A stretch of DNA of 15,366 nt from Streptomyces roseoverticillatus (GTDB lineage Bacteria > Actinomycetota > Actinomycetes > Streptomycetales > Streptomycetaceae). The stretch spans positions 1 through 15,366 of the forward strand of contig NZ_JOFL01000046.1 of NCBI RefSeq assembly GCF_000719265.1. Reading direction: 5' to 3'. Under the pieces are notes generated by a model, which saw only the letters and a list, made by a program, of their open reading frames with translations, was not told the DNA's origin and searched no databases. How positions within the stretch are numbered: position 1 is the first letter of the stretch; the number at the start of each line of letters is the position of its first letter. This document shows, piece by piece, positions 1 to 7,270 of this stretch. The position numbers and the translations under genes were made by a program.

Positions 1-99
1 CCCCTCAACGCCCACCGCGCGGGCACGATCAAGGGCATCACCGCCGAAGTCGGCGCCTCCGTCTCCTCCGGCGCCGTCATCTGCGAAATCAAGGACTGA
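1..99 (+). CDS. C-terminal end of a biotinyl (BCCP) domain, probably acyl-CoA carboxylase alpha subunit (partial)
   Basis: Only the last 32 codons are present, ending in TGA at 97-99; the gene begins outside the window. The readable residues (PLNAHRAGTIKGI, then VGASVSSGAVICEIKD) fit the second half of a biotin/lipoyl-attachment domain: the strand after the biotinyl lysine, the V-x-x-G-x-x-V-x-x-G turn and the final L/I-x-x-I strand. The EAMKM biotinylation motif would lie just upstream and cannot be seen. In actinomycetes this tail normally ends the biotin carboxylase/BCCP alpha chain of acetyl- or propionyl-CoA carboxylase; JadJ of the jadomycin cluster is such a protein. A matching beta chain starts at 14998, so the pair probably supplies malonyl-CoA to the PKS. 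A free-standing BCCP is an alternative, because the upstream part is missing. Confidence 0.82.
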   Translation, partial: PLNAHRAGTIKGITAEVGASVSSGAVICEIKD

Positions 100-105
100 G
101 CTGCC

Positions 106-117
106 GCGGGTACCCGC
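106..117. repeat. 12-bp palindrome GCGGGTACCCGC, first of two copies
   Basis: A perfect palindrome lies between the biotinyl-domain stop and the next start codon. The identical 12 bases recur at 202-213, inside the next coding sequence, 96 bases downstream. The pair could be an operator or a small RNA fold in the 5' leader. Chance is also plausible in DNA this GC-rich, since the palindrome is built around a KpnI-type GGTACC. Confidence 0.35.
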
Positions 118-154
118 AGAGCTCCGACGACCGAAGAACGAAGGACTTGTCGGC

Positions 155-1090
155 ATGAGCACCCTCACCCTGGCCCCCGTCTCCGCCGGGGAGGGGGGCC
201 CGCGGGTACCCGCGTCGCTCCCCGCCCCCGCCCCGGTGCACCGCACCGTCGCGCGGCAGGCGGCCGTCCACCCCTCGCGCACAGCCGTCCGCGCCCACGA
301 CGGCGTCCTGACCTACGGCGGCCTCGACCAGCGGGCCAACCACCTCGCGCACCGGCTGCGGGCGCACGGCGTACGGGACCGCGACACCGTCGCCGTGTGC
401 CTCGAACCCTCCGCCCGCCTGCTCGTGGCCGTGCTCGGCGTCCTCAAGGCCGGTGCCGGCTACGTCCTGCTCGACCCGGCCCACGTGCGCAGCGGCAGCG
501 CTCTGCCGCTGCTGTACGCCAGTGGGGCCGGGGTGGTCGTGACGCAAGAACTGTTCGCGGGGGTTCTCGGCGGCGGCCGGGTGACCGTGCTCCCCGACGT
601 CACCCCCGCCTCCTCCACCGCCGTCCTCCCGCCGGCCTCGGACGTCACGCACGCCGACACCGCCTACGTCCTGCCCGTCCGGGGCGACCGGGGCGTGAGC
701 GTGCCGCACACCGTCATCGGCCGCCTGGCCGCCGACGGCCGCTTCCTGCCGGTCACCGCCGGCGACGTGGTCCTGCAGTACGCGCCCGCGGTCGCCGACG
801 GCACCGCCCTGGCCCTGTGGGCGCCGCTCATGGCCGGGGCGCGGCTGGTCCTGCCCCCGCCCGGCGAGCTCACCCCGTACGAACTGGCCACCCTCGCCCG
901 CGAAGAGCGCGCCGGCATCCTGCGCGTGACCTCGCGGCACCTGTCGGACCTGATCGACGCCGGCGTCCTGCCGGGGCTGCGGGGGCTGCGCTGCCTCGTG
1001 GTGGCGGGCGACGCCCTGCCGCCGGAAGCGGCCGCCCGCGTCGCCGGTCTCCTTCCCGCGACGCGCGTGATCGAGACGGCGCGTCTCTGA
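155..1090 (+). CDS. Truncated, degenerate NRPS adenylation-domain-like protein
   Basis: This 311-residue protein resembles the N-terminal part of amino-acid adenylation (AMP-binding) domains. Core A1 is seen as LTYGGL (52-57) with RANHLAHRLRAHGV after it. A2 is LKAGAGYVLLDP (97-108), and GDALPPE (285-291) matches the conserved G-G-E-A-L stretch. The A3 phosphate-binding loop (YTSGTTGxPKG) is missing: around 170-185 only TAYVLPVRGDRGVSVPH remains, as if a few residues were deleted. The protein stops near A5, where NxYGPTE is expected, so A6-A10 and the catalytic lysine region are absent. Typical domains have about 500 residues. The start ATG has GAAGGA at 140-145 upstream. A strong hairpin begins 16 bases after the stop, so the short form looks settled, not a fresh frameshift. 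Codon use matches the neighbours. ATP-dependent activation is unlikely; a binding, scaffold or vestigial role is inference. Confidence 0.75.
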   Translation: MSTLTLAPVSAGEGGPRVPASLPAPAPVHRTVARQAAVHPSRTAVRAHDGVLTYGGLDQRANHLAHRLRAHGVRDRDTVAVCLEPSARLLVAVLGVLKAGAGYVLLDPAHVRSGSALPLLYASGAGVVVTQELFAGVLGGGRVTVLPDVTPASSTAVLPPASDVTHADTAYVLPVRGDRGVSVPHTVIGRLAADGRFLPVTAGDVVLQYAPAVADGTALALWAPLMAGARLVLPPPGELTPYELATLAREERAGILRVTSRHLSDLIDAGVLPGLRGLRCLVVAGDALPPEAAARVAGLLPATRVIETARL

Positions 1091-1105
1091 CACCACCCGC
1101 ACCTG

Positions 1106-1138
1106 AAAGGGCCGGTACGGATTCCGTACCGGCCCTTT
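1106..1138 (+). terminator. Rho-independent-like hairpin after the adenylation-like gene
   Basis: A perfect inverted repeat has 16-base arms (AAAGGGCCGGTACGGA and its complement) around a single central base, starting 16 bases after the TGA at 1088-1090. In RNA the centre would open into a small loop. The right arm ends in TTT but there is no long T-run, which is usual for Streptomyces terminators. The outer A/T pairs would let it work in both directions. Confidence 0.75.
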
Positions 1139-1158
1139 GCCTGCGCCCACCGCGACGG

Positions 1159-1207
1159 TGTCCGCCGGTGCCCGCCCCGCCCAAGGCCGGCCCGGCACCG
1201 CCGGACA
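1159..1207. other. Second hairpin in the convergent intergenic gap
   Basis: Arms at 1160-1172 and 1194-1206 (GTCCGCCGGTGCC against GGCACCGCCGGAC) match at 12 of 13 positions, plus an outer T-A pair, around a 21-base loop. It lies between the two clearer convergent terminators, so it may reinforce termination or be incidental in GC-rich DNA. I see no gene in 1139-1337. Confidence 0.3.
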
Positions 1208-1337
1208 GCGCGACCGGGGCCGTTCGTCATTGCGGCGGAAGGGAAGCCGCCCGACCGCAGCGCTACGGGCCGTCGCCCGCTCCCCGCCCCCACGGCGGAG
1301 ACCGGCGGTGCCGGTTCTGCGGAGGCTGTCCGCATCG

Positions 1338-1375
1338 CCGGGCGTCCCCGGCGCGCCGGCACCGGGGACGCCCGG
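1338..1375 (-). terminator. Hairpin terminator of the minus-strand regulator gene
   Basis: Perfect 14-base arms (1338-1351 and 1362-1375; CCGGGCGTCCCCGG and its complement) flank a 10-base loop. The repeat starts two bases beyond the stop codon of the minus-strand gene (stop at 1378-1380), as expected for its terminator. It faces the plus-strand terminator at 1106-1138, so the two converging transcripts are well insulated. Confidence 0.7.
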
Positions 1376-1377
1376 GC

Positions 1378-2247
1378 TCAGCCCGCTGCAGCCCCCTGCC
1401 GGCCGGCCAGCGTCCGCTGGACGTCCGCCTCGTGGTAATACGTGCGGCCCGTCCGGGTCTGCCGGCGCCACTGCGCCTGGCTCGCGTGGCGGTAGACGCT
1501 GCCGGGCGCGATGCCCCACAGGCGGGCGATGTCCGCGGCGCTGATCCACCGCGTTCCCGCCGCCGCCCGCGCGGCCGTCGCCGGCCGCACGCGCCGGCTC
1601 AGCTGCAGCCACTGGTGTCCCAGCCAGTGGTGCGCGGCGTCGGCGTCGCAGGTGATCTCGGCGGGCTCGTGCGGGGCCCGCGCCCGTACCGTCGCGGTCA
1701 GCGAACCCGTGCAGCCGGGCTCCACGCACCCGCCCACCGTCATCTGCCGGGCGGCGTCCGGGTCGATGACCCGCCGGGCCCTGCGCACCACCCGTGCGAT
1801 CTCCTCGGAGAGCTCACCGGCCGCCGGGTGCGTGGCCAGCCACCCCACGTGCTGCAGCAGGAAGCGCGAGAGGGCCGCCGCGTCCCGGCGGGGGGCGGCC
1901 GCGCCGCGCTCCTGGACCACCAGCGCCGACCACGCGCCCAGTACGCCCATGAGGGCGGCCCGCACGTCGGCCGCCGTGGCGTTGAAGGGCATGCCCGGCA
2001 GGGGACCGCCCGAGACCTTCTCGCGTCGCGGCCCGGAGGCCCCCAGGGCCAGGGCGCACTCCTCGTACAGGTCGGGCAGCCGCATCAGCTCCAGCCCCAG
2101 CCGGGCCCGGCACGCCGTGCACAGCAGCGCGGGCGCCTGCGCGGGCCGCCGGTGCTGCTTCCCGCGCCCGGCCGCCTCCCGCGCCCGGCAGCCCGCACCG
2201 CGGCAGGGCACCTCGAGTCCGCCCGCTGCCCCGTTCACTTCCTGCAT
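1378..2247 (-). CDS. Cysteine-rich protein with C-terminal MerR/excisionase-like helix-turn-helix, putative DNA-binding protein
   Basis: This 289-residue protein is not an identifiable regulator of known function. The N-terminus has C15-x4-C20 and C43-x2-C46, a possible zinc ribbon; a second cysteine group is at C174, C179 and C200. The middle (about 90-165) is predicted helical. The C-terminus (about 233-282) reads WISAADIARLWGIAPGSVYR, then WRR, TGRTYYHEADV: a helix-turn-helix plus the short beta wing and aromatic residues typical of MerR/AlpA-like winged-helix proteins. The frame is open upstream to 2589, but the ATG at 2247 is preferred because GGGGGA lies about ten bases upstream and the predicted upstream residues look non-coding. 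It is divergent from the PKS operon across a region with inverted repeats, so it could regulate itself or the PKS genes. It could also be an unrelated gene beside the cluster. Confidence 0.7.
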   Translation of the reverse strand: MQEVNGAAGGLEVPCRGAGCRAREAAGRGKQHRRPAQAPALLCTACRARLGLELMRLPDLYEECALALGASGPRREKVSGGPLPGMPFNATAADVRAALMGVLGAWSALVVQERGAAAPRRDAAALSRFLLQHVGWLATHPAAGELSEEIARVVRRARRVIDPDAARQMTVGGCVEPGCTGSLTATVRARAPHEPAEITCDADAAHHWLGHQWLQLSRRVRPATAARAAAGTRWISAADIARLWGIAPGSVYRHASQAQWRRQTRTGRTYYHEADVQRTLAGRQGAAAG

Positions 2248-2407
2248 CTCTTTTCCCCCATCACGTTCCGGCCGTCCTCGACCGCCGGGAAATTCCCGGC
2301 GGGAGTCGTCCGTGCCTCGGTGACCGGCACGGGGACGGCGGCCGATACGGCCATGGCCGTGAGTCTGCCGGAGAAGGGGCCGGAATCCGCGTTCTTTTAC
2401 GTGACCG

Positions 2408-2429
2408 CAGCGGATCTTGCCATCCGCTG
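2408..2429. promoter_or_regulatory. Operator-like inverted repeat, copy 1
   Basis: Perfect 8-base arms CAGCGGAT and ATCCGCTG flank the 6-base spacer CTTGCC. A related sequence recurs at 2576-2595: over 24 bases from AGCGGATCTTGC to CTGACA the two copies match at 20 or more positions. This size and symmetry suit a dimeric repressor or activator. The cognate protein is unknown; the divergent helix-turn-helix gene is one candidate. Confidence 0.55.
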
Positions 2430-2462
2430 ACATGACTTCACAGGGACCTGAACAAAGGCCAC

Positions 2463-2492
2463 TTGACCGGCCCGGGGCGGGTGAAGAATAGT
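2463..2492 (+). promoter_or_regulatory. Possible sigma-70-type promoter of the PKS operon
   Basis: TTGACC at 2463-2468 matches the -35 consensus at five of six positions. With an 18-base spacer it is followed by AATAGT at 2487-2492, a weak -10; TAGTTT at 2489-2494 is a better -10 but at 20 bases. It sits between the two AGCGGAT operator copies. Another TTGACC at 2631-2636 has no clear -10. This is a weak assignment by eye. Confidence 0.3.
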
Positions 2493-2575
2493 TTTCGTAA
2501 CGTCCGCAGAGCTGTCGGAAAATCCCGGAGCGCGGGGCGCAAGTAAGGCCCGCAGTGAGGGAAACAGGTCCCGTG

Positions 2576-2595
2576 AGCGGATCTTGCAATTCCCT
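2576..2595. promoter_or_regulatory. Operator-like repeat, copy 2 (degenerate right arm)
   Basis: AGCGGAT-CTTGCA-ATTCCCT repeats the 2409-2428 operator: the left arm and most of the spacer are identical, while the right arm keeps five of seven symmetric positions. Both copies are followed directly by TGACA. The copies start 167 bases apart, close to 16 helical turns, compatible with looping or cooperative binding. A weaker third match to the left half (ACCGCATCTTGA, nine of twelve) is at 2623-2634. Confidence 0.5.
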
Positions 2596-2599
2596 GACA

Positions 2600-2624
2600 G
2601 TTTCTCATCAGAGCTTTGAGAAAC
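2600..2624. promoter_or_regulatory. Inverted repeat GTTTCTCA-N9-TGAGAAAC
   Basis: Perfect 8-base arms are separated by nine bases, directly beside the second AGCGGAT-type copy. The A/T content of the arms stands out against the GC-rich surroundings, which makes chance less likely. It is probably the site of a different dimeric regulator from the one reading the AGCGGAT repeats. If transcribed, it would form only a modest hairpin. Confidence 0.5.
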
Positions 2625-2748
2625 CGCATCTTGACCCATGACGCGAAAGCTGAAGAAGCTGTTCGCCAGAGTCGCCGGACTGTTGCCGTCGATATCCGGC
2701 CGCCGATGCGGTTCCGCCAAGGAAAAACCCAACTGCAAGGAGAGGTCC

Positions 2749-4227
2749 ATGGACGCTGCGGTGATTGTCGCAGGCGCCGGTCCGGCCGGGCTCATGCTCG
2801 CCGGCGAACTGCGGCTCGCAGGGGTGGAGGTCATCGTCCTGGAGCGGCTCGCCAAGCGCACCGGGGAATCCCGCGGGCTGGGCTTCACCGCCCGCACCAT
2901 GGAGATCTTCGACCAGCGCGGTCTGCTCTCCCGCTTCGGCGAGGTCGAGACCAGCAACGTCGGCCACTTCGGCGGTCTGCCCGTCGACTTCGGCGTCCTG
3001 GAGGGTGCCCACCAGGCCGCCAAGTCCGTTCCCCAGTCCCACACCGAGACGGCGCTGGAGGAATGGGTCACGAGCCTCGGCACCGACCTGCGCCGCAGCC
3101 ACGAGCTGTTCTCGGTCAAGGACACCGGGGAGGGCGTCGAGGTCACGGTGCGCGGCCCCGAGGGCGAGCACACCCTCACCGCCCGCTACCTGGTCGGCTG
3201 CGACGGCGGCCGGAGCCTGATCCGCAAGGCGGCCGGCTTCGACTTCCCCGGCACCGCCGCCACGATGGAGATGTTCCTCGCCGACGTCCGCGGCCTCGAC
3301 CTCGAACCGCGCATGATCGGGGAGACGCTCCCCGGCGGCATGGTGATGGTGGGCCCGCTGCCCGGCGGCATCACCCGCATCATCGTCTGCGAGCGCGGCA
3401 CCCCGCCCCAGCGCCGCACGACGCCGCCCTCGTACGAGGAGGTCGCGGCCGCCTGGAAGCGCCTGACCGGCACGGACATCTCGCACGGCGAGCCCGAGTG
3501 GGTGTCCTCCTTCGGCGACGCCACCCGCCAGGTCACCGAGTACCGCCGGGGCAACATCATCCTGGCCGGCGACGCCGCCCACATCCACCTGCCGGCCGGC
3601 GGCCAGGGCATGAACACCAGCATCCAGGACGCGGTCAACCTCGGCTGGAAGCTCGCGGCCGTCGTCAAGGGCAAGGCCCCGGCGGGCCTCCTCGACACCT
3701 ACCACGGCGAGCGCCACCCGGTCGGGCAGCGCCTGCTGATGAACACCCGCGCCCAGGGCCTGCTCTTCCTCTCCGGCCCCGAGGTCCAGCCGCTGCGTGA
3801 CGTCCTCACCGAGCTCATCGGCTACGAGGACGTCAGCCGTCACCTCGCCGGCATGGTCTCGGGCCTGGAGATCACGTACGACGTCGGCACCGGCACCCAC
3901 CCGCTGCTCGGCAAGCGCATGCCGCGCCTGGCCCTGCGCACCGCCGCCGGCCGCGAGACCAGCAGCACCGAACTGCTGCGCGCCGCCCGGCCCGTCCTGC
4001 TCGACCTGGAGGACAACGCCACCCTGCGCGCCCGCGCCGCCGGCTGGGCCGACCGCGTCGACATCGTCACGGCCACCCCCCAGGACGTCACCGCCGCGAG
4101 CGGCCTGAGCGGCACCTCCGCCGTGCTCGTCCGCCCCGACGGCTACGTCGCCTGGGCCGCGCCCGGCAGCCACCACGACCTGACCATGGCCCTGGAGCGC
4201 TGGTTCGGCGGCCCGCTCGGCGCCTGA
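2749..4227 (+). CDS. pgaE: PgaE-type FAD-dependent aromatic polyketide hydroxylase
   Basis: This is a 492-residue class A flavoprotein monooxygenase of the angucycline PgaE/UrdE/LanE/JadH group. In these pathways the enzyme uses FAD, NADPH and O2 to hydroxylate the tetracyclic intermediate, at C-12 in the PgaE case. The FAD fold is clear: GAGPAG (9-14), the GCDGGRS motif (150-156) and GDAAH (274-278) followed by PAGGQGMNTSIQDAVNLGWKL. The C-terminus ends in the thioredoxin-like region expected for the PHBH type. The start at 2749 is chosen over an in-frame ATG at 2638 because AAGGAGAGG (2738-2746) precedes it and the resulting MDAAVIV start aligns with PgaE as I remember it. It is the first gene of the PKS operon and lies 62 bases before the small cyclase. 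Assignment to the PgaE group is firm; the exact substrate is inferred. Confidence 0.93.
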   Translation: MDAAVIVAGAGPAGLMLAGELRLAGVEVIVLERLAKRTGESRGLGFTARTMEIFDQRGLLSRFGEVETSNVGHFGGLPVDFGVLEGAHQAAKSVPQSHTETALEEWVTSLGTDLRRSHELFSVKDTGEGVEVTVRGPEGEHTLTARYLVGCDGGRSLIRKAAGFDFPGTAATMEMFLADVRGLDLEPRMIGETLPGGMVMVGPLPGGITRIIVCERGTPPQRRTTPPSYEEVAAAWKRLTGTDISHGEPEWVSSFGDATRQVTEYRRGNIILAGDAAHIHLPAGGQGMNTSIQDAVNLGWKLAAVVKGKAPAGLLDTYHGERHPVGQRLLMNTRAQGLLFLSGPEVQPLRDVLTELIGYEDVSRHLAGMVSGLEITYDVGTGTHPLLGKRMPRLALRTAAGRETSSTELLRAARPVLLDLEDNATLRARAAGWADRVDIVTATPQDVTAASGLSGTSAVLVRPDGYVAWAAPGSHHDLTMALERWFGGPLGA

Positions 4228-4289
4228 CGCCCGGCCGTCACCACTTCGTCGTCACCCCACCGCCCTTCGCCCAAGGAGATCGCACCCTC

Positions 4290-4619
4290 ATGCACAGCAC
4301 CCTGATCGTGGCCCGGATGGAGCCGGGTTCCAGCGCCGACGTCGCCCGCCTCTTCGGCGAGTTCGACGCCACCGAGATGCCCCACCGCATGGGCACCCGC
4401 CGGCGCCAGCTCTTCTCGTACCGCGGCCTGTACTTCCACCTGCAGGACTTCGACACCGACAACGGCGGGCAGCTCATCGAGGAGGCCAAGAGCGACCCCC
4501 GCTTCATCGGCATCAGCGAGGACCTCAAGCCCTTCATCGAGGCCTACGACCCGGCGACCTGGCGTTCGCCGGCCGACGCGATGGCCACCCGCTTCTACTC
4601 CTGGACGGCCGCCAAGTGA
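4290..4619 (+). CDS. pgaF: PgaF/UrdF/JadI-type polyketide cyclase (TcmI family)
   Basis: A small 109-residue protein of the SchA/CurD/TcmI polyketide cyclase family, whose members are ferredoxin-like dimers of about this size. Recognisable features are the N-terminal strand [10 protein letters not shown], the E-x-D-A-T-E-M-P segment after the first helix, [14 protein letters not shown] and the late FYSW. In angucycline clusters the orthologous enzyme helps close the last ring and so directs the chain to the angular benz[a]anthracene skeleton. AAGGAG (4274-4279) precedes the ATG. It is co-directional with the oxygenase before it and with KS-alpha 46 bases after it, the standard E-F-A order. 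Length is normal and nothing is missing. Confidence 0.92.
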   Translation: MHSTLIVARMEPGSSADVARLFGEFDATEMPHRMGTRRRQLFSYRGLYFHLQDFDTDNGGQLIEEAKSDPRFIGISEDLKPFIEAYDPATWRSPADAMATRFYSWTAAK

Positions 4620-4665
4620 ACCGCCTTGTGAAGCCGTCCGCCGACACGATGGGAGGCGACCACTA

Positions 4666-5934
4666 GTGGGGCGCCGGGTAGTAATCACTGGAATCGGAGT
4701 GCTGGCACCGGGAGGTATCGGCACCAAGAACTTCTGGAGCCTGCTGAGCGAGGGCCGCACCGCGACCCGCGGGATCACCTTCTTCGATCCCTCGCCGTTC
4801 CGCTCCAAGGTCGCGGCCGAGGCCGACTTCGACCCCGAGCTCCACGGGCTCACCCCCCAGGAGATCCGGCGCATGGACCGCGCCGCCCAGTTCGGTGTCG
4901 TCACGGCCCGCGAGGCCCTGGCCGACAGCGGCCTGGACCTGGCCGGCTTCGACCCGCACCGCGCGGGTGTGACCATCGGCAGCGCCGTCGGCGCCACCAC
5001 CGGTCTCGACAACGAGTACCGCGTCGTCAGCAACGACGGCCGCCTCGACCTCGTCGACCACACCTATGCGCCCTCGCACCTCTACAACCACTTCGTGCCC
5101 AGCTCCTTCGCCGCCGAGGTCGCCTGGGCGACCGGCGCCGAGGGCCCGGCCACCGTGGTCTCCACCGGCTGCACCTCCGGAATCGACTCCGTCGGCCACG
5201 CCGTCGAGCTGATCCGCGAGGGCACCGCCGACATCATGATCACGGGCGCCACCGACGCCCCGATCTCCCCGATCACGATGGCCTGCTTCGACGCCATCAA
5301 GGCCACCACCCCGCGCAACGACGACCCCGAGCACGCCTCGCGGCCCTTCGACAGCACCCGCAACGGCTTCGTCCTCGGCGAGGGCTCGGCCTGCTTCGTC
5401 CTGGAGGAGCTGGAGAGCGCGAAGAAGCGCGGCGCCCGCATCTACGCGGAGATCGCCGGCTACGCCTCGCGCTGCAACGCCTTCCACATGACGGGCCTGC
5501 GCCCCGACGGCCGCGAGATGGCCGAGGCCATCACCGTCGCGCTCGCCGAGGCCCGGATGAACCCCGAGTCCATCGACTACATCAACGCGCACGGCTCGGG
5601 CACCAAGCAGAACGACCGCCACGAGACGGCCGCCTTCAAGCTCAGCCTCGGCGAGCACGCCTACCGCACCCCGGTGAGCTCCATCAAGTCGATGGTCGGC
5701 CACTCGCTCGGTGCGATCGGCTCGATCGAGATCGCGGCCTCGGTGCTGGCGATGGAGAACAACGTGGTGCCGCCCACCGCCAACCTGCACACCCCCGACC
5801 CCGAGTGCGACCTGGACTACGTCCCGCTCACCGCCCGGGACCACCGCACGGACGCCGTCCTGACCGTCGGCAGCGGCTTCGGCGGGTTCCAGAGCGCGAT
5901 GGTGCTGGCCCGTCCCGAGAGGAGCATGGCGTGA
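4666..5934 (+). CDS. pgaA: Ketosynthase alpha of the minimal type II PKS
   Basis: A 422-residue beta-ketoacyl synthase subunit that condenses malonyl units on the ACP with its CLF partner. The catalytic residues are all present at the positions known from actinorhodin KS: Cys169 in VVSTGCTSG, His309 in [11 protein letters not shown], Lys341 and His346 in [10 protein letters not shown]. The start is a GTG with GGGAGG at 4651-4656, nine bases upstream. The stop TGA overlaps the GTG of the next gene by four bases (GTGA at 5931-5934), so KS-alpha and KS-beta are translationally coupled, fitting their 1:1 heterodimer. Neighbours identify it as an angucycline-type KS. Confidence 0.97.
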   Translation: MGRRVVITGIGVLAPGGIGTKNFWSLLSEGRTATRGITFFDPSPFRSKVAAEADFDPELHGLTPQEIRRMDRAAQFGVVTAREALADSGLDLAGFDPHRAGVTIGSAVGATTGLDNEYRVVSNDGRLDLVDHTYAPSHLYNHFVPSSFAAEVAWATGAEGPATVVSTGCTSGIDSVGHAVELIREGTADIMITGATDAPISPITMACFDAIKATTPRNDDPEHASRPFDSTRNGFVLGEGSACFVLEELESAKKRGARIYAEIAGYASRCNAFHMTGLRPDGREMAEAITVALAEARMNPESIDYINAHGSGTKQNDRHETAAFKLSLGEHAYRTPVSSIKSMVGHSLGAIGSIEIAASVLAMENNVVPPTANLHTPDPECDLDYVPLTARDHRTDAVLTVGSGFGGFQSAMVLARPERSMA

Positions 5935-7148
5935 CCGCCAAGGTAGTCATCACCGGCATCGGCGTCGCCACCCCCAACGGGCTCGGCGTCGACGACTTCT
6001 GGGCCGCGACCCGGATCGGCAAGAACGCCATCGGGCCCGTCACCCGGTTCGACGCCGCGCAGTACCCCTCCCGCCTCGCCGGCGAGATCCACTCCTTCAC
6101 GGCCGAGGACCACCTGCCCAGCCGCCTCATCCCGCAGACCGACCGGATGACGCGCCTGGCCCTGGTCGCGGCGGACTGCGCCTTCGAGGACGCCGGCGTC
6201 AAGCCCGGCGACATCCCCGAGTTCGACATGGGCGTCGTGACCGCCTCGACCTCCGGCGGCTTCGAGTTCGGCCAGAACGAGCTCAAGAAGCTGTGGAGTC
6301 AGGGCAGCCAGTACGTCAGCGCGTACCAGTCCTTCGCCTGGTTCTACGCCGTCAACAGCGGCCAGATCTCCATCCGCAACGGCATGCGCGGCCCCAGCGG
6401 CGTCGTCGTCAGCGACCAGGCCGGCGGCCTCGACGCCATCGCCCAGGCCCGCCGCCAGATCCGCAAGGGCAGCAAGCTCATCTTCTCCGGCGGCTTCGAC
6501 GCCTCGATCTGCCCCTGGGGCTGGGTCGCGCAGATCGCCGGCGGCCGCATGACCACCAGCGACCAGCCCGAGCGCGCCTACCTGCCGTTCGACGCCGACG
6601 CAAGCGGCTACGTGCCCGGTGAGGGCGGCGCCCTGATGATCCTGGAGGACGCCGAGGCCGCCCGCGCCCGCGGCGCCGCCAACATCTACGGCGAGATCGC
6701 CGGCTACGGGGCCACCATCGACCCCAAGCCCGGCAGCGGCCGCGAGAGCGGACTGCGCCGCGCCATCGAGACCGCCCTGGCCGACGCGGACCTCGCGCCC
6801 GGGCAGATCGACGTCGTCTTCGCCGACGCCGCCGGCAGCCCCGACCTCGACCGCGTCGAGGCCGACGCCCTCAGCGCCGTCTTCGGCCCCGGCGGCGTCC
6901 CGGTCACCGCGCCGAAGACCATGACCGGACGCCTGTACTCCGGTGCCGCACCGGTGGACGTGGTCTCCGCCGTCCTGGCCATGCGCGAGGGCCTGATCCC
7001 GCCCACCACCAACGTCACGCTCGCTCCCGAGTACGACATCGACCTGGTCACCGGCCAGGCCCGCACGGCGTCCGTGCGCGCCGCGCTGGTCATCGCCCGC
7101 GGACAGGGCGGCTTCAACTCCGCCGTCGTCGTCCGGGCCGTCGACTGA
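5931..7148 (+). CDS. pgaB: Ketosynthase beta / chain length factor
   Basis: A 405-residue partner of KS-alpha that sets polyketide length and primes the chain by decarboxylation. The active-site cysteine is replaced by Gln163 in [19 protein letters not shown], the diagnostic substitution of chain length factors. Start is the GTG at 5931, which overlaps the KS-alpha stop; GAGAGGAG at 5917-5924 is its ribosome site inside the KS-alpha coding region. Other open frames that begin further upstream only extend it into KS-alpha. From the angucycline gene order a decaketide (C20) length is inferred, not read from the sequence. A 263-base gap separates it from the ACP gene, much longer than elsewhere in the operon core. 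Confidence 0.96.
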   Translation: MTAKVVITGIGVATPNGLGVDDFWAATRIGKNAIGPVTRFDAAQYPSRLAGEIHSFTAEDHLPSRLIPQTDRMTRLALVAADCAFEDAGVKPGDIPEFDMGVVTASTSGGFEFGQNELKKLWSQGSQYVSAYQSFAWFYAVNSGQISIRNGMRGPSGVVVSDQAGGLDAIAQARRQIRKGSKLIFSGGFDASICPWGWVAQIAGGRMTTSDQPERAYLPFDADASGYVPGEGGALMILEDAEAARARGAANIYGEIAGYGATIDPKPGSGRESGLRRAIETALADADLAPGQIDVVFADAAGSPDLDRVEADALSAVFGPGGVPVTAPKTMTGRLYSGAAPVDVVSAVLAMREGLIPPTTNVTLAPEYDIDLVTGQARTASVRAALVIARGQGGFNSAVVVRAVD

Positions 7149-7225
7149 GGCCTGTCCGGCGGATCACGGCGAACGCGCCGGTTGCGGCGGCCGCAGATGC
7201 CGCCGGACCCTCGCCACGGTGGCCT

Positions 7226-7270
7226 CTCGCCGTTGCGGCGGGCGGTTTTCTTCCGCCGCGACGGCGAGAA
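7226..7270 (+). other. Strong hairpin in the KS-beta/ACP gap
   Basis: 17-base arms at 7226-7242 and 7254-7270 (TCTCGCCGTTGCGGCGG and CCGCCGCGACGGCGAGA) pair completely in RNA with one U-G wobble, around an 11-base loop that contains TTTTCTT. The 263-base gap (7149-7411) has no convincing gene; frames across it read as shadow sequence. The hairpin may be a partial terminator, a processing site or a stabiliser setting ACP level apart from the ketosynthases. A minor ACP promoter in the same gap is possible, but I see no clear -35/-10. Confidence 0.55.

Larger units (their letters stand above)
2248..2748. promoter_or_regulatory. Divergent control region between the HTH gene and the PKS operon
   Basis: These 501 bases contain no convincing gene. 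The part from about 2385 to 2640 is clearly richer in A and T than the flanking genes, as expected for a control region. It holds two copies of an AGCGGAT-type operator (2408-2429 and 2576-2595), a different inverted repeat (2600-2624) and a possible promoter (2463-2492). All lie between the start of the minus-strand regulator and the first PKS-operon gene. The last 111 bases (2638-2748) form an in-frame open extension of the oxygenase, better read as an untranslated leader because a strong ribosome site sits at 2738-2746. Confidence 0.7.

Noticed and set aside
1091..1377. Missing C-terminal half of the adenylation domain in another frame (frameshift hypothesis)
   Set aside because: No A6-A10 motif can be read in any frame here; the stretch consists of hairpins and convergent terminators.
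397..2430. Long plus-strand frame spanning the adenylation-like gene and the antisense of the regulator
   Set aside because: The translation is arginine/proline/alanine-rich noise, crosses two terminator hairpins and overlaps two better genes.
2353..2430. Possible 25-codon leader peptide ending in the first operator
   Set aside because: It has no clear ribosome site, shows no run of regulatory codons, and has no terminator/antiterminator pair after it.
2443..2572. 8-base inverted match GGGACCTG / CAGGTCCC across the control region
   Set aside because: Short, widely separated and without extension; expected by chance in a region of this size.
4649..4666. Five-codon mini-frame (ATG to TAG) ending at the KS-alpha start
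   Set aside because: Its ATG overlaps the KS-alpha ribosome site and it has none of its own; most likely chance.
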